A stretch of DNA of 64,000 nt from Acanthosepion esculentum (GCA_964036315.1 OZ038507.1:67137405-67201404), one strand, 5' to 3'; positions 1 through 10,455 are shown, numbered from the stretch's first letter. Numbers and translations are program-made. Notes: a model not told the origin generated them from the letters alone.

Positions 1-320
1 TGAGTTTATTTTGTAAAGTACTCTGAGTCTGTCTCTATGTCTGAGAGGTGTTTTAATTATTTACATTCTTCACATTGTTCAGACTGTTGTCCTCATCTTT
101 ATTGCCATATTCACGACGTTTCGGCCGCTGTAACCTCCAGCCTTCTTCAGGTGATTAAAGGGAGAAAACTGAAACATCCAGTAGAGGCATTGCACGTGAA
201 ACTATAAATACCTACCTCAGTGGACGTAATAATGTATTCACTTGGAAATTCCAAACACCTGAAGAGGATCGAAGAGTACGTTGGTGGAAACGTCGTGAAT
301 ACAACAATACAACTGCCCGA
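1..320. repeat. Inverted pair of the GTTTCGGCC interspersed family
   Basis: Positions 1-152 carry the minus-strand form of a family seen again near 23.2-23.9, 29.7, 43.1, 49.5-50.4 and 59.5-60.0 kb. Its marks are a GATGAGGACAATAG-like block, then GCCGAAACG, then CCTGAAGAAGG on the minus strand. Positions 225-320 carry a diverged plus-strand copy (CACCTGAAGAGGATCG, then GGAAACGTCG). The two face each other and could fold back. No coding potential is seen. Confidence 0.7.
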
Positions 321-380
321 ACAATGTAAATAATGTAAAACTCTCGGATCTTTAGTAAAATTTGATGTTTCGTTATTAAA

Positions 381-381
<1 letters not shown>

Positions 382-476
<95 letters not shown>
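382..476. repeat. (AT)n microsatellite
   Basis: About 95 bp of alternating AT with one AAAT interruption. It causes the artificial IYIYIY reading frames. Confidence 0.97.
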
Positions 477-479
<3 letters not shown>

Positions 480-489
480 TGAACATTGA

Positions 490-560
490 AGTCCACACTC
501 AGGCTGTTTCATGCTAGAAGCAATCGTCAGGCCGCGAATGTTGGATTTTTCCTCTGCTAT
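490..560 (-). repeat. Hammerhead-like interspersed repeat, GCATGAAACAG family
   Basis: The minus strand reads GGCCTGACGATTGC, a short loop, then GCATGAAACAG. The same block occurs at 38.43, 39.71, 40.06 (plus) and 58.73 kb. It follows the pattern CTGANGA, hairpin, GAAA. In this copy the GTC that should follow the third stem is lost, so it is unlikely to be active. Confidence 0.55.
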
Positions 561-920
561 TTATATATATTGGTCAGTGGTGCATTGTGGGTAAACTATT
601 GTGGTGGTTATTTTTGGCTTGTTTATTTATTTATTTTTTTAGGTTAATTTATTTTATTTTACTTGTTTTTCATTTTCAATTTTTATTATTTATTCTATAA
701 TCTATTAGTGTAGTAAAAAAATTTGGGTGGGGGATTTGCTTAGGTCGCTTATTTAATAATTTTTTTTGGGGGGGGGTCTCGGAAGATAATTAAAGCTATT
801 TATACGTCCAATATTTACATTGCTTGCCGTAGTCGATTCTGTTATTTTGGTGGGTGGACAGTTTTTAATTTATTTATTTGGATTGTTTATTTTTATTTCT
901 TTACGTCATTTGAACGTTTT
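561..920. other. AT-rich stretch with no recognised feature
   Basis: T-rich low-complexity DNA with short homopolymers. No gene, RNA or known repeat is seen. Confidence 0.6.
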
Positions 921-2165
921 GCGCAGAGGAACGTTTGCAAATTGTTGTGTAATCGTCTCTTGAATATTGCATTTTAATGTGAAATCAAGAAGTAAAAACA
1001 TTTACCATTTTAGTACCGTATTATTATTTGAATTGTTTCAACTAGTTAATGTTTACATCGGTAGTTACCAGGTCGAGGCAGTTGTGCAAGCATACTAGCC
1101 TACTTACCAGTGCTGATAGACAACATGATTTAAGATTAGCTCTTTGTAACTGTTGTACTGGACGACATCCAATTCTGGGGGTAAATTTTCATATTTAACA
1201 GTCGCCTTAAACGCGGAAATAGACGGCATAGAAAGTTTTTGAGATTTTAATAATTTCGTATAATAATTCACCGAGTATATAAAAGAATCCTCAACAGAAT
1301 GCAGAAAGCACTGGGTGGCCGTTTCGTTCTTTTTATGCGGACTATTTATGAAGACCTATTTGCATTAGATGGTGATAATAGTAATTTTGAAGGGTTTTTT
1401 TTTCTTCTGTAATGAGAAATAAAGATTTTATAACGTCTTCCATATTTTATTGCTTAAAATCACCCAAAAATACCGTATAATGTATTTTATTAAAAACTAA
1501 AGCTTTCATCTTGTTGTTACTTAACATCACGATTATAATGATTTAAAGTTAGACATATAGATTGCATGTTATCCTAAATGTTGTTATTTAACACTACCAT
1601 TAGGAATAATGATTGGAATGAACGCAGGCATAGCTCACCAAATCAAAAACGAGAGATTTGTCTACGTCACTTGTTACTCGTGTGTGTTGCTCGTCGCTAC
1701 TTTTGCAAATTGTTGCGTAATCGTCTTTTGAATATTGCATTTTAATGTGAAATCAAGAAATAAATATAGTGTTATGACTGGAGCATTATGGCGATTTTCT
1801 AAGCGCAGCATAGATGTGGCACAAGGTCGAAAGTATGGGGCACCCAGTGAGTATCGAACATACTAATCAGACGCAATTGTTTTAGCGAGACAAGCTTGCT
1901 AACCATGACCCCGTCTCGAGGTGCCCAAAGTAGAGCATTATAATGTGAATTATTGCAAGTAGAAATATTTACATTATTAATTAATTCCTTCACTCTTCAA
2001 AAAGAGGCAGTTGTTAGTCTACCGCGATCCATGGCATAGTAGCCTAATTATCAAAGCCAATACACCACAGGATTTAAGGTTAGCTTTGTAAACTGTTGTA
2101 TTAGACGACCCCCGATTTTGGGATGTAATTTTTAAAATTTAGAGATCACTTTATACGCGGTAACA
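921..2165. repeat. Direct-repeat pair of an unknown element
   Basis: Positions 930-1260 and 1690-2165 share several near-identical blocks in the same order: TTTGCAAATTGTTG, ATTGCATTTTAATGTGAAAT, and a block around GATTTAAGGTTAGCT followed by CTGTTGTA and GACGAC. The second copy is split by a SINE at 1795-1930. The arrangement fits a duplicated interspersed element. No ORF of note is present. Confidence 0.6.
1795..1930 (-). mobile_element. tRNA-derived SINE (GAGACAAGC family)
   Basis: On the minus strand a box-A-like GGTTAGCAAGC is followed about 40 bases later by a box-B-like GTTCGATACTC and then CACTGGGTGCC. The same head occurs on the minus strand three times at 15.77-16.14 kb and on the plus strand at 49.24 kb. 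It splits the second copy of the 0.9-2.1 kb direct repeat, so it is the younger insertion. Confidence 0.7.
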
Positions 2166-2170
2166 AACGG

Positions 2171-2206
<36 letters not shown>

Positions 2207-2269
2207 GAAAAGATTGAGATAGATAAACAGATAGAGAGGTAGCGAGAGAGAGACATGATGAACAGATTG

Positions 2270-2308
<39 letters not shown>

Positions 2309-2317
2309 GAACATATT

Positions 2318-2370
<53 letters not shown>

Positions 2371-2410
2371 CATTAACAGATTGATACATATATATATAAA
2401 TATATATATG
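2171..2410. repeat. (GATA)n microsatellite cluster
   Basis: Three TAGA/GATA runs at about 2171-2204, 2270-2306 and 2321-2369, ending in a short AT run. Confidence 0.95.
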
Positions 2411-2586
2411 CAAGACTCTTCAGTAAATCGAATCTAGTTCTCTCAGTCACTGTGTGTTTATCTAAATATAAATACGCTTAAATTCACCTTCTTCTCCGCT
2501 GTGCGCCAACAGCTTCAGGGTAAAATTTCCGACTGACGCGAATTCAGCCGGTTTTCGATTCTAGCCAGAGGCAACCGGACGTCTAG

Positions 2587-2629
2587 CCACACTGATGAGC
2601 TGTGATACAGCGAAACAGTCTGTCTGTGG
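2587..2629 (+). ncRNA. Type I hammerhead ribozyme
   Basis: All invariant core positions are present. CTGATGA lies at 2592-2598. Stem II is GCTGT/ACAGC (2599-2603 with 2607-2611) around a GAT loop, with the conserved G-C closing pair. GAAA lies at 2612-2615. Stem III is ACA/TGT (2615-2617 with 2621-2623) around a 3-nt loop. The cleavage triplet is GTC, so the expected cut follows C2624. Stem I pairs CCACA (2587-2591) with TGTGG (2625-2629) and may extend through GTC/GAC. The very short stem III is the form known from retroelement-associated hammerheads, notably those of Penelope-like elements. An (AT)n run starts a few bases downstream. Activity is inferred from the fold. Confidence 0.82.
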
Positions 2630-2632
2630 ATG

Positions 2633-2634
<2 letters not shown>

Positions 2635-2712
<78 letters not shown>
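2635..2712. repeat. (AT)n then (GA)n microsatellite
   Basis: A pure AT run to about 2683 followed by GA repeats, directly downstream of the hammerhead motif. Confidence 0.95.
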
Positions 2713-2715
<3 letters not shown>

Positions 2716-2929
2716 TGAACAGATTTCTTACCGATGTATTCTTTTTATTCTTTAAATTTTAACGAAAAATAAATCTTTTGTTTCAATGTGTTCATTTCCT
2801 CCAAATCCAATTTTTTTTCTCATTCCTTCCAACTCGACTTTATTTTTCTTGTGTAAATTGTTGTTTATTTCATATCAGTTTTATGTTTTTCCTTCACTCT
2901 TTTATTTGTTTTAGTCGGCACTGTCGCCG

Positions 2930-3165
2930 TCCATCTTCCGCTCCTTTCTTTAGTAACTTCTTTTGTTCCTTTCTCTTCTTTCTTTCTTTTTCTGTATTTT
3001 AGTTAATCTTTCGTCCTGGAATTTTTATTTTTAATTCTTTTCTATAGTGTCTCATTTTTCTTTCCTTTTTTTTTTTTTCTTGCTTATTTGCTTTTTCTTT
3101 TTCCATTCTTTCTCTCGGTCTATATTTCTTTCTGTCGTTCTTTCTATTCTTGCTTAGTTTTTCTA

Positions 3166-3196
<31 letters not shown>

Positions 3197-3641
3197 TCCG
3201 TTTTTTGTTTGTCTTTCTTTTGCTACCTTTGAATTTCTTTTCATTTTTAACATACCTTTCATTCTCCTTCTTTTCTTTTTTCTTCTTCTTCTTCCTTCTT
3301 TTCGATAACTTTTTCTTTCTTTTTCTATTTTCTTTTCATTTATAATTCTCCTCGTTTTTAATTCTCCCTATGCTATTATTCTTTCTTTCTTTCTTTCTTT
3401 CTTTCTTTTTTCACCCATTTAATTTTCATTTCTTATTTCGCTTTTACTGTTTCATTCTTTTAGTTTCTTTCTTTTCCAATTATTCTTACTTATTGCTTCT
3501 TTTTTTCATATGTTATCTTCCTTCATTTATTTTATCTTCATTTATTTTTCTTCTTCATTTATTTTATTATTGCTTCTTTGCCATTGCTCCCATCCTGCCG
3601 TTCTATTCGTTCTTTGTCTAGTTTTTCTTTCGTTTTATTTT

Positions 3642-3685
<44 letters not shown>

Positions 3686-4500
3686 GCTTGCTTCCTTTCT
3701 TTCTTGCTTTCTTTCCTTCTTTCCGCTTTTTGTTTATCTTTCTTTTGCTACCTTTGAATTTCTTTTCATTTTTAACATACCTTTCATTCTCCTTCTTTTT
3801 TCTTTTCTTCTTCTTCCTTCTTTTCGATAACTTTTTCTTTCTTTTTCTGTCTATTTTCTTTTTTATTTATAATTCTCCTCGTTCTTAATTCTCCCTATGC
3901 TATTATTCTTTCTTTCTTTTTTTCTTTCTTTCTTTTTTCTTTCTTTCTTTTTTCTTTCTTTCTTTTTTCTTTCTTTCTTTAACGCAACTTTTGATCTCAC
4001 TTTCATTTTTCTTCGTTTTTACATCCATTCCCTTGTGATTCTTTTGTTATCTGTATGTTCGTTTCTTCTTCTTCTTTTTCTCCTTCTTCTTCTTTTTCTT
4101 CTTCTTCTTTTTCTTCTTTTTCTTCTTTTTCTTCTTTTTCTTCTTCTTCTTCTTTTTCTTCTTCTTCTTCTTCTTCTTCTTCTTCTTTTTCTTCTTCTTC
4201 TTCTTTTTCTTCTTCTTTTTCTTCTTCTTTTTCTTCTTCTTCTCTTGCTTTCTATTTTTCTTTCTTTTTTTAATCCGTTTGTCCATATTGACTTTATTTT
4301 TTTTCTTCTTTCTTCATTTCTTTCATTATTTTTTAAAAATGTATCCCTTTATATCATCCTTTTTTTTCATCAATCTATTCTGCACTATTTGTTTCCCTCA
4401 GCTTCCCTGTGTTCCTTCCTTCCTTCCATTCTTTCTTTCTTTCTTCCTTCCTTCCTTTCTTTCTTTCTTCCTTCCTTCCTTCCTTTCTTTCTTATTTCCA
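2930..4500. repeat. Homopyrimidine tract with internal duplication
   Basis: About 1.5 kb of CTTT/CTT-rich DNA on the plus strand. A 220-bp block, recognisable by TTGCTACCTTTGAATTTC and CCCTATGCTATTATTC, occurs at about 3195-3420 and again at 3720-3945, an offset near 526 bp. A CTT triplet run fills 4060-4250. The poly-Ser, poly-Leu, poly-Phe and poly-Lys frames here are artefacts. Confidence 0.9.
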
Positions 4501-4862
4501 CATCAGCTATTCAGCTGCGGCCTCACCTGTTTTCTTTTCATTCCGAGAAGGGTCGGCGACGGACTTTGACCAAATTAAACCAAGTTTATCTTCCATTTGC
4601 CGAGTCGGTTATTAAAAACACTGGTCGCTATTTCAACACACCACCTTCTCCCTCTCGGCAAGCCCCTCTCCACACTTTCTCTCCACTTCGTCGTCTCCTA
4701 TGTCCTTCCTGTTAATAAGCCGCACCCAGAACCTTTCCTCATGCATGCACGCATCTTCATGATATAAGGAAAACACTCCATCAATCCTGAACCCCCAGCT
4801 CCAGCCACCCGATTCTTTACACTATCCATAACGTTTCCACCCCCGCCAAAAAATCTCTCTAA
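4501..4862. other. No recognised feature
   Basis: A moderately GC-richer stretch between two simple-sequence tracts. A frame running in from the pyrimidine tract ends near 4715 and resembles nothing known. Confidence 0.5.

Positions 4863-4935
<73 letters not shown>
4863..4935. repeat. (GTCT)n and (CT)n microsatellite
   Basis: GTCT repeats followed by CT repeats. Confidence 0.95.
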
Positions 4936-5284
4936 TTCTCTCTATCTAACTTTCTCTCTCGTCGTTATTTCATTTTCTGGAAAACTTAATGAGCTCCCTC
5001 GCACCATTGCTACAGTCACAGACATGTCTGTCCAATTCTTTGAAACTGTTTTCGTCAACTAGCAAATTAAAACCATTTTTCGCAGTAATTCTGTCGTGGG
5101 TTAACAGGGGCTTTCCGGTATATTGTCTTTCCGTCTTCCTCTCCTCGTTTTCGTCCTTATCTTGATGCAAACATTCCTTACATCTGGCCAAAGTTTACAA
5201 ACCGACAATTAAAAACCAGAACACGATTCTCTCTTGCTAACAGTCTCTCATAGCTATAATCACTCACTAAACCTCTTTCTTCGT

Positions 5285-5400
5285 TTTTTTTTTTCTAGGC
5301 CATTCAGCGATATGGGCGATTATGGCACTCCACAACTACCTTTCCTTTGTAGATATTTGTAAGATTTGTCTTTTTGTTATTACTCCTTATCCCTGTTCTG
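5285..5400 (-). pseudogene. LINE reverse transcriptase 3' coding end, remnant
   Basis: The minus strand contains a short peptide resembling TKERQLWSAIIAH. It corresponds to the TKxRKLWRTMIAH-like end of an endonuclease/reverse-transcriptase LINE protein that is better preserved at 47.58-48.26 kb (minus). It directly precedes the SINE-derived array at 5440-6165. Only a fragment remains. Confidence 0.4.
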
Positions 5401-5439
5401 CAAAACATTTACATCAACTTATTAAATGGATTATTCACC

Positions 5440-6165
5440 CAGTTTGTCAGTTAAGAGTCATACGTGTACCCCGTATGGGCGATAATGTCTCTTTCAATCC
5501 ATAACTAACTAGACAGAATTTTTTTTCCCGCAGTAAGTTGCCATAGTCTGCTTGCCAACCAAGGCTAAAGGACACAACGATCAGTTTGTCAGTTAAGAGA
5601 CATACACTTGGGCGATCATGTCTCTTTCTATTCATGAGTGACTAGGCAGAAGATATTCCCGCAGTAGGTTGCCGTTTCTTTCTGCGGTAGACGGGTTTCC
5701 AGCCAAGGCTATAGTACCCATCGATCAGTCAATCGGTTAAATGTTATACGTGATATACGCTTAGACGATCATGTCTCTTTCGATTCATAACTGACTAGGC
5801 AGAAGATATTCCCCCAGTAGGTTGCCGTTTCTCTCTGCGGTAGACTGGTTTCCAAACAAGGCTATAGAACCCATGGGTCAATAGGTCAGTTAAGTGTCAT
5901 AAGGGATACACGCTTGTGTGATCATATCTCTTCCAATCCATGACTGACTAGACCGAAGATATTCCCGCAGTAGGTTGTCTTTTTTCCTGCAGTCAACTGA
6001 TTGCCCTCCAAGCCTATAGAACCTAGTCTGTTTTGCTATTCAACTCATAGCTGGAGGGAGAAGAGACTGATTGATGCCTTTCAAAAGGGTAGTTGCGCGT
6101 AAGTGAATGTAATAAACTCGACTGGAATTCGAACTTAGCCCTCGCATTTCATTCCTTGTACCTCA
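5440..6165 (-). mobile_element. tRNA-derived SINE with tandemly amplified internal unit
   Basis: The right end is a minus-strand SINE head: AATTCGAACTTAGCC is the reverse of a box B, close to GTGAATGTAATAAACTCGA, as at 8.64 and 29.12 kb. To its left the body unit (GATCATGTCTCTTTC, TGACTAGGCAGAAGATATT, GCAGTAGGTTGCC) is repeated about four times. Equivalent points lie at 5481, 5614, 5767 and 5920, so spacing is 133 then 153 and 153 bp. A normal copy has one unit, so this one has become a small satellite. Confidence 0.75.
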
Positions 6166-6307
6166 ACTTAAAATTATTCACCCAATAAATCGAAAATATT
6201 GTCTTGGTTTTCTGTCATGAGCTCATTCTTGTGACACATGGAAAAATGTACATATTATGAAATTAAAACTGAAATATCAATTTCAAAATATCAATTACAA
6301 AATTATA

Positions 6308-6317
<10 letters not shown>

Positions 6318-6382
<65 letters not shown>
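6318..6382. repeat. (AT)n then (GA)n microsatellite
   Basis: An AT run to 6359, then GA repeats, with short GATA repeats to about 6455. Confidence 0.95.
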
Positions 6383-6479
6383 CAAGAGAGAAAGAGAGAG
6401 CGATGGATAGCGATAGACAGATATGAACGAACTGAGATAGATAGATAGATAGATGGTGCTGCAAAATGATCTGACACAT

Positions 6480-7140
6480 TTGTTTATCTAATAAAAGTAA
6501 AATAGAGTAAAAAACGAAAAATGTGTTTTTATTTTCGAAATGTACATATAATGCCATTTTGTTTTATTTCATATTTAAAATGAAATCCGTCAAGTGAATA
6601 TGATGGTTCTTGATGGTTCTTGAATGGACTTTGAAGATGGAAGCCGGAGTATGAATGTTGTTAACATTAATGAAGGCCCGAATGATCATTTTTCCTCTTA
6701 CCATTGCTCAGTTGAAAAGAGAGTGGGGGTGACACAAGACGATTTTTAACTTGTTCTCTTTCTAGCTGAATAAATCAGAGGGACTTTCAGAGATTCTTAC
6801 AACAAATGATATCAAGATGGCTAAACGTCTTATCTGAAAACCTGGAAAAAGAAACTCAATTAGTTTAATTTTAATGATTCACTGTACAAAGTTACGAATA
6901 ATCCTTCTCAGACAAGGAGGATTTTTTAAGAAATGTTGTCCATGGTTACGACATTCTTAAGTCATCATCAGGGTTGGTAGAGGAAATTTCTTCTGAAATG
7001 AACTTCGGTCAATTTCTGACGGAATTTCGCCCGAGAAGGATTTTATATATATATATATATATACATATATATATTGAGACTTTATTGTGTTATTAACTTC
7101 TATCTTATTAATTAATAGTGTTATTAACTTACATAGTGAA
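6480..7140. other. No recognised feature
   Basis: Unclassified AT-rich DNA with a short AT run near 7043-7075. Nothing coding is recognised. Confidence 0.5.
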
Positions 7141-7149
7141 TGTCAGATA

Positions 7150-7330
7150 AATATAATATAGCCCTAATCAAAAACTTAATCAATAGGGCTTGTCACCTCT
7201 CCTCATCCAGAACAATATTTTACAAAGAAATTACCAATATGAAACAAACATACATAAACAATAATAATCCCTCAATAAATTAGTCGACCAACATATAAAA
7301 CACTACCTTTCAAATATCTATAATATTAAC
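7150..7330 (+). pseudogene. Penelope-like element RT fragment
   Basis: The plus strand reads ALIKNLINRACHLSSS, then FYKEITNMKQTYINNNNP before stops. That order resembles the segment of Penelope-like RT proteins after the YxDD motif (LxxxLxxRAxxI... EIxxIKxxLxxNxYP). No frame continues on either side. This is weak but consistent with three other Penelope-like pieces in the window. Confidence 0.5.
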
Positions 7331-7453
7331 ACAGGACAAATGATAGAAAATAATAATGCTAATGCCATAGATTTGCTGACCACAAAGTGTCAGGATTCCC
7401 AGTCCTTGCTAAGAAAGTGCACAATATTTGACATGACAGGCTAGGGCAATATA

Positions 7454-8329
7454 CGAGGGTCATTCAATAAATAAGTTGAATTTTTCGGTATAAGGACTTC
7501 TAATACAGATAGAAGCTTACTCTTTTTTTTATTTTTTATTACATGGATTTAATTTCTTTTGCAGATTAAAAAAAAACTTTGAGAGTTTTGGCGATTAACA
7601 AAGATGTCCGACCAAGAAGCATGCTCCAGGATTGACCAGCGGTCAGTTATCAAGTTTTTGGTTGCTGAAGAGTGCAAACCAGTTGAAATTCATAGGACAA
7701 TGTCAACTACGTATGGAGCCACATGTTTCAGCAAAAAAATGTCTACAAGTGGGCTAAATTGTTTAAAGAAGGACGGAGCAGTGTTGAGGATGAAGACAGG
7801 CCTGGGAGGCCTACAGAAGTGAGGTCTCCTGAGGTGATCGAATCAATCAATGACTTCATTCAGTCTGACAGAAGGGTGGCAGTGGATGACATTGCAAGGA
7901 CTTTGAGATTATCTGTTGGGACAAACGCAGGGGTCATCAGTCAGAAGGAGTCATCTTGCATCATGACAACGCAAGGCCTCACACAGCAGCCCAAACGGTG
8001 CAGACCATCAACGAGCTGCGAACTGCTCCCTCATCTCCCTTACAGCCCGGACCTTGCCCCTTCAGACTTTCACCTATTTGGTCCCTTGAAAACGTTCACG
8101 AGAGGCACAAAGTTTAAAAGTGATGATGAAGTCAAAAGTGTTGTGAGCGACTGGCTGAGACATCAGTCCAAAGATTTTTACGCTGAGGGAATACGGAAGC
8201 TTGTGCACAGATGGGAAAAATGTGTGACAGTGCTGGGAGACTACAGTGAAAAATTAAAAAAAGTAAGCTTCTATCTGTATTAGAAGTCCTCATACCGAAA
8301 GATTCACCTTATTTATTGAATGACCCTCG
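7454..8329 (+). mobile_element. Internally deleted mariner transposon
   Basis: The element is flanked by TA (7452-7453 and 8330-8331). Both ends begin CGAGGGTCATTCAATAAATA, and the inverted repeats run about 67 bp with three differences, longer than the roughly 30 bp usual for mariner. At 876 bp it is shorter than full-length mariners (about 1.3 kb). It encloses a broken transposase with the first catalytic region missing, so it is non-autonomous. Confidence 0.93.
7604..8283 (+). pseudogene. Mariner transposase, deleted and frameshifted
   Basis: The reading starts at the ATG at 7604 with MSDQEACSRIDQRSVIKFL, the N-terminal paired-like helix-turn-helix region of mariner transposases. After about 45 codons a shift in a poly-A run moves the frame to that used from 7723, which carries YKWAKLFKEGRSSVEDEDRP and the GRP linker. 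After VDDIARTLRLSVGT the middle of the catalytic domain is missing. An HDNARPHTAAQTV-like segment follows in another frame, then PYSPDLAPSDFHLFGPLK with the third catalytic Asp, then the C-terminus. The deletion removes the first Asp of DD34D. It cannot make an active enzyme. Confidence 0.9.
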
Positions 8330-8389
8330 TATTAATTGACATATCTTATAGAACCATTTTATTGAAATCCCGGATACATCGTACAGACA

Positions 8390-8640
8390 CTATGTGAATG
8401 ATGTCACAAATTGTGATGGAATGGAATTTCGCAATCCTCACAGACAGGAAAATTGATGAAAATAGACCAGGTATAGTCATAAAAGATTTCAGAAAAGGTA
8501 CCTGCCAACGAACTGATATGACTTGGCCACAGCATTCGAATTTTTCTGAAAAAAAGAATTTCAAAATCTGGCAAATTATAAGAACGTACAAATCGAATCA
8601 ACAAAAATGTGGTAACTTAAAATTACGATTATCCTTGTAG
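8390..8640 (+). pseudogene. LINE C-terminal endonuclease fragment (R4/Dong-like)
   Basis: An open frame from 8398 reads FAILTDRKIDENRPGIVIKD followed by a T-D-M segment. It matches the order TDRxIxxNRPDIVIxDK...LIDMxVPxD seen in other LINE pieces at 10.7, 11.9 and 63.8 kb. That order fits the restriction-like endonuclease domain at the C-terminus of R2/R4-type LINEs. The catalytic Asp of RPD is Gly here, so it is dead. Confidence 0.6.
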
Positions 8641-8950
8641 TAATAGTGTCATTCAGTGTAGTAATGGATAGCGGCTCGGATTGAGGCATTGGAGAACCGA
8701 GTTCGAATTCCAGTCGAACCCCATTACATTCACTTACGTGCTAATATCCTTGGGAAAGATATGAATCCTCTTCTTCTACCCCCAGCTATGGGTAAATAGC
8801 AGAACAGACCGGGTTCTATAGCCTTGGATGGCAACTGGCGTGCCGCAGAAAGAAATGGCAACCTACTGCGGGAAAAAAAATCTGCCTCGTCAATCATGTA
8901 CCGAAAATATACCTGATCGCCGATGCGTGTATCATGCATGGTACATAACT
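8636..8950 (+). mobile_element. tRNA-derived SINE (AATGGATAACGG family)
   Basis: The head GTAATGGATAGCGGCTCGG holds a box-A-like segment, and GAGTTCGAATTCC is a strong box B. The body carries CCCAGCTATGGGTAAATAGC and CCTTGGATGGCAACTGG. Other copies are at 29.12 and 21.81 kb (plus) and at 5.4-6.2, 17.1, 18.1-18.5 and 46.6 kb (minus). Its 3' part runs into LINE coding sequence from 8951. Confidence 0.85.
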
Positions 8951-9100
8951 GACTGGATAGGGTCATTGGGTATGATAAAGAAGGGTACCGAAAATCATGT
9001 GAGTACAATTCCTGGAGATATCAGTATGCCAGAGCTACAAAAGATTACTTTGTGTGGAACTGCACATATCATCGGCAAAACCCTCTTCATCTAAACAACC
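8951..9100 (+). pseudogene. LINE ORF 3' end joined to SINE
   Basis: The frame reads SLGMIKKGTENHVSTIPGD, then a P-E-L-Q-K-I-T-L segment, then GTAHIIGKTLFI and a stop. This is the conserved C-terminus of the R4-type LINE family (GALGxxKKGTxxxxxxIPG...LQxIxxxxLxGTAHxLRKxLSI). It continues directly from the SINE body, so this copy is a SINE-LINE chimera. Near-identical sequence recurs at 9455 without the SINE. Confidence 0.75.
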
Positions 9101-9454
9101 AACCAACAAAACACACAGGTAGCTACCGTATATTGTATCGGTATAACTTAACGAACATTTTAAATTCGTCAAGTCTTCTGATGAACACATTAAAGACAAC
9201 ATCAACACATATAAAATGTTAATGCCTTAGATAACACATCACACTAGGCAGATTTTTTTTCTGCTACGTATCGTATGTTATGGTAAAACACAGTATCACT
9301 CATCCGCCTGACTGAAACGGTGATAAAAGGTTTGCATTTTATACCTGTCATATTAGTCGACCATTTTGGAAATTTTTTTGTCTTGAAGCCTCGACTTGTA
9401 TGCCGCAATCAACAGTAATCATAATAGAAACTTAAAACTACCATTATCTCTGTT
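9101..9454. other. No recognised feature
   Basis: About 350 bp of unclassified sequence between two LINE 3' ends. Confidence 0.5.
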
Positions 9455-9741
9455 TGGAAAAAGGCATTGGGTATGATAAAAATGGTACCGAAAATCATGT
9501 GAGTACAATTCCTGGAGACATCAGTATGTCAGAGCTACAAAAGATTACTTTGTGTGGAACTGCACATATCATCGGCAAAATCCTTTGCATTTAAAACGAA
9601 ACTTCCCAAATATGCATTGATAATTTCCCTTACAATGCTCTTCTTACTCATAGACCCCGGAGGGGAGGGGGCTTGGTAATTACGCACTTAAAATTACTCT
9701 CTGGCAAGATAATACCACACACAATAATAATAATAATAGCA
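9455..9741 (+). mobile_element. LINE 3' end with (AAT)n tail, unit 2
   Basis: C-terminal coding sequence (GTENHVSTIPGD ... GTAHIIGKILCI, stop) is followed by a 3' UTR with ACTTAAAATTACTCTCTGG and a short (AAT)n tail. It is almost identical to the 8951-9100 unit over the shared part. Confidence 0.8.
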
Positions 9742-9889
9742 GAAGTAAATCTCCTTGGAGCAGTGGAAAGCAACTCGCCTCGTAAATGGTAATTTAAGTT
9801 ATATTTATCAAGAATATCGCGATATATTGCAGGACCACTAGACCGGATATAGTAGCAATATTCAATGTACGGACAAATGATAAATGATA

Positions 9890-10142
9890 AATGGTAGATA
9901 ACTCCCGTACAATTCCCTTTTTACTCATCGACAATGAAGTGGTGGTGGTGGGGGGGCTATTTAGTTATTTAAAATTACTCTATTACAAGATGATACCACG
10001 CGCAGTAATAATAAATCAAATCCAAGAAAAGTGCTATCAATTAAATGACAATTCTCGTATATGGCCTAAGGACCATTGTTTGGACCCGGCTCTACACGAT
10101 AGAAAGCAGGAAACATGACATACACAAATAATAATAATAATA
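9890..10142 (+). mobile_element. LINE 3' UTR with (AAT)n tail, unit 3
   Basis: This is 3' UTR only: CCCTTTTTACTCATCGAC, TTAAAATTACTCT, then AAGTGCTATCAATTAAATGAC and (AAT)n ending at 10142. The next unit begins at once. Confidence 0.7.
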
Positions 10143-10400
10143 TAGAGATATTGGGTGTGATAAAGGAGGGTGCCGAAAATCGTGTTAGTATAATTCCTGA
10201 AGTTACCAGAACCTCAGAGTTAGCAAAGATTACTTCGTGCGGAATTGCACATGCCATTCGCAAAACGCTCTCCATCTAAACGAAACGTCCCAAATGTAGA
10301 TAAATAATTCTCCTACAGTGCCCTTTTTACTCGCAGACCCCTGAGGGGACTTGGTAATTAGGCACTTAAAATTACTATCTGGAAAGATGCTACCACTCAC

Positions 10401-10454
<54 letters not shown>

Positions 10455-10455
10455 C
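10143..10455 (+). mobile_element. LINE 3' end with (AAT)n tail, unit 4
   Basis: The frame GVIKEGAENRVSIIPEV ... CGIAHAIRKTLSI ends in a stop. It is followed by the UTR block with GACCCCTGAGGGGACTTGG and ACTTAAAATTACTATCTGG and an (AAT)n tail at about 10400-10453. Confidence 0.85.

Noticed and set aside
3897..4715. 272-codon plus-strand frame
   Set aside because: Most of it lies in a CTT/CTTT tract and reads poly-Phe/Leu/Ser; the remaining part has no domain.
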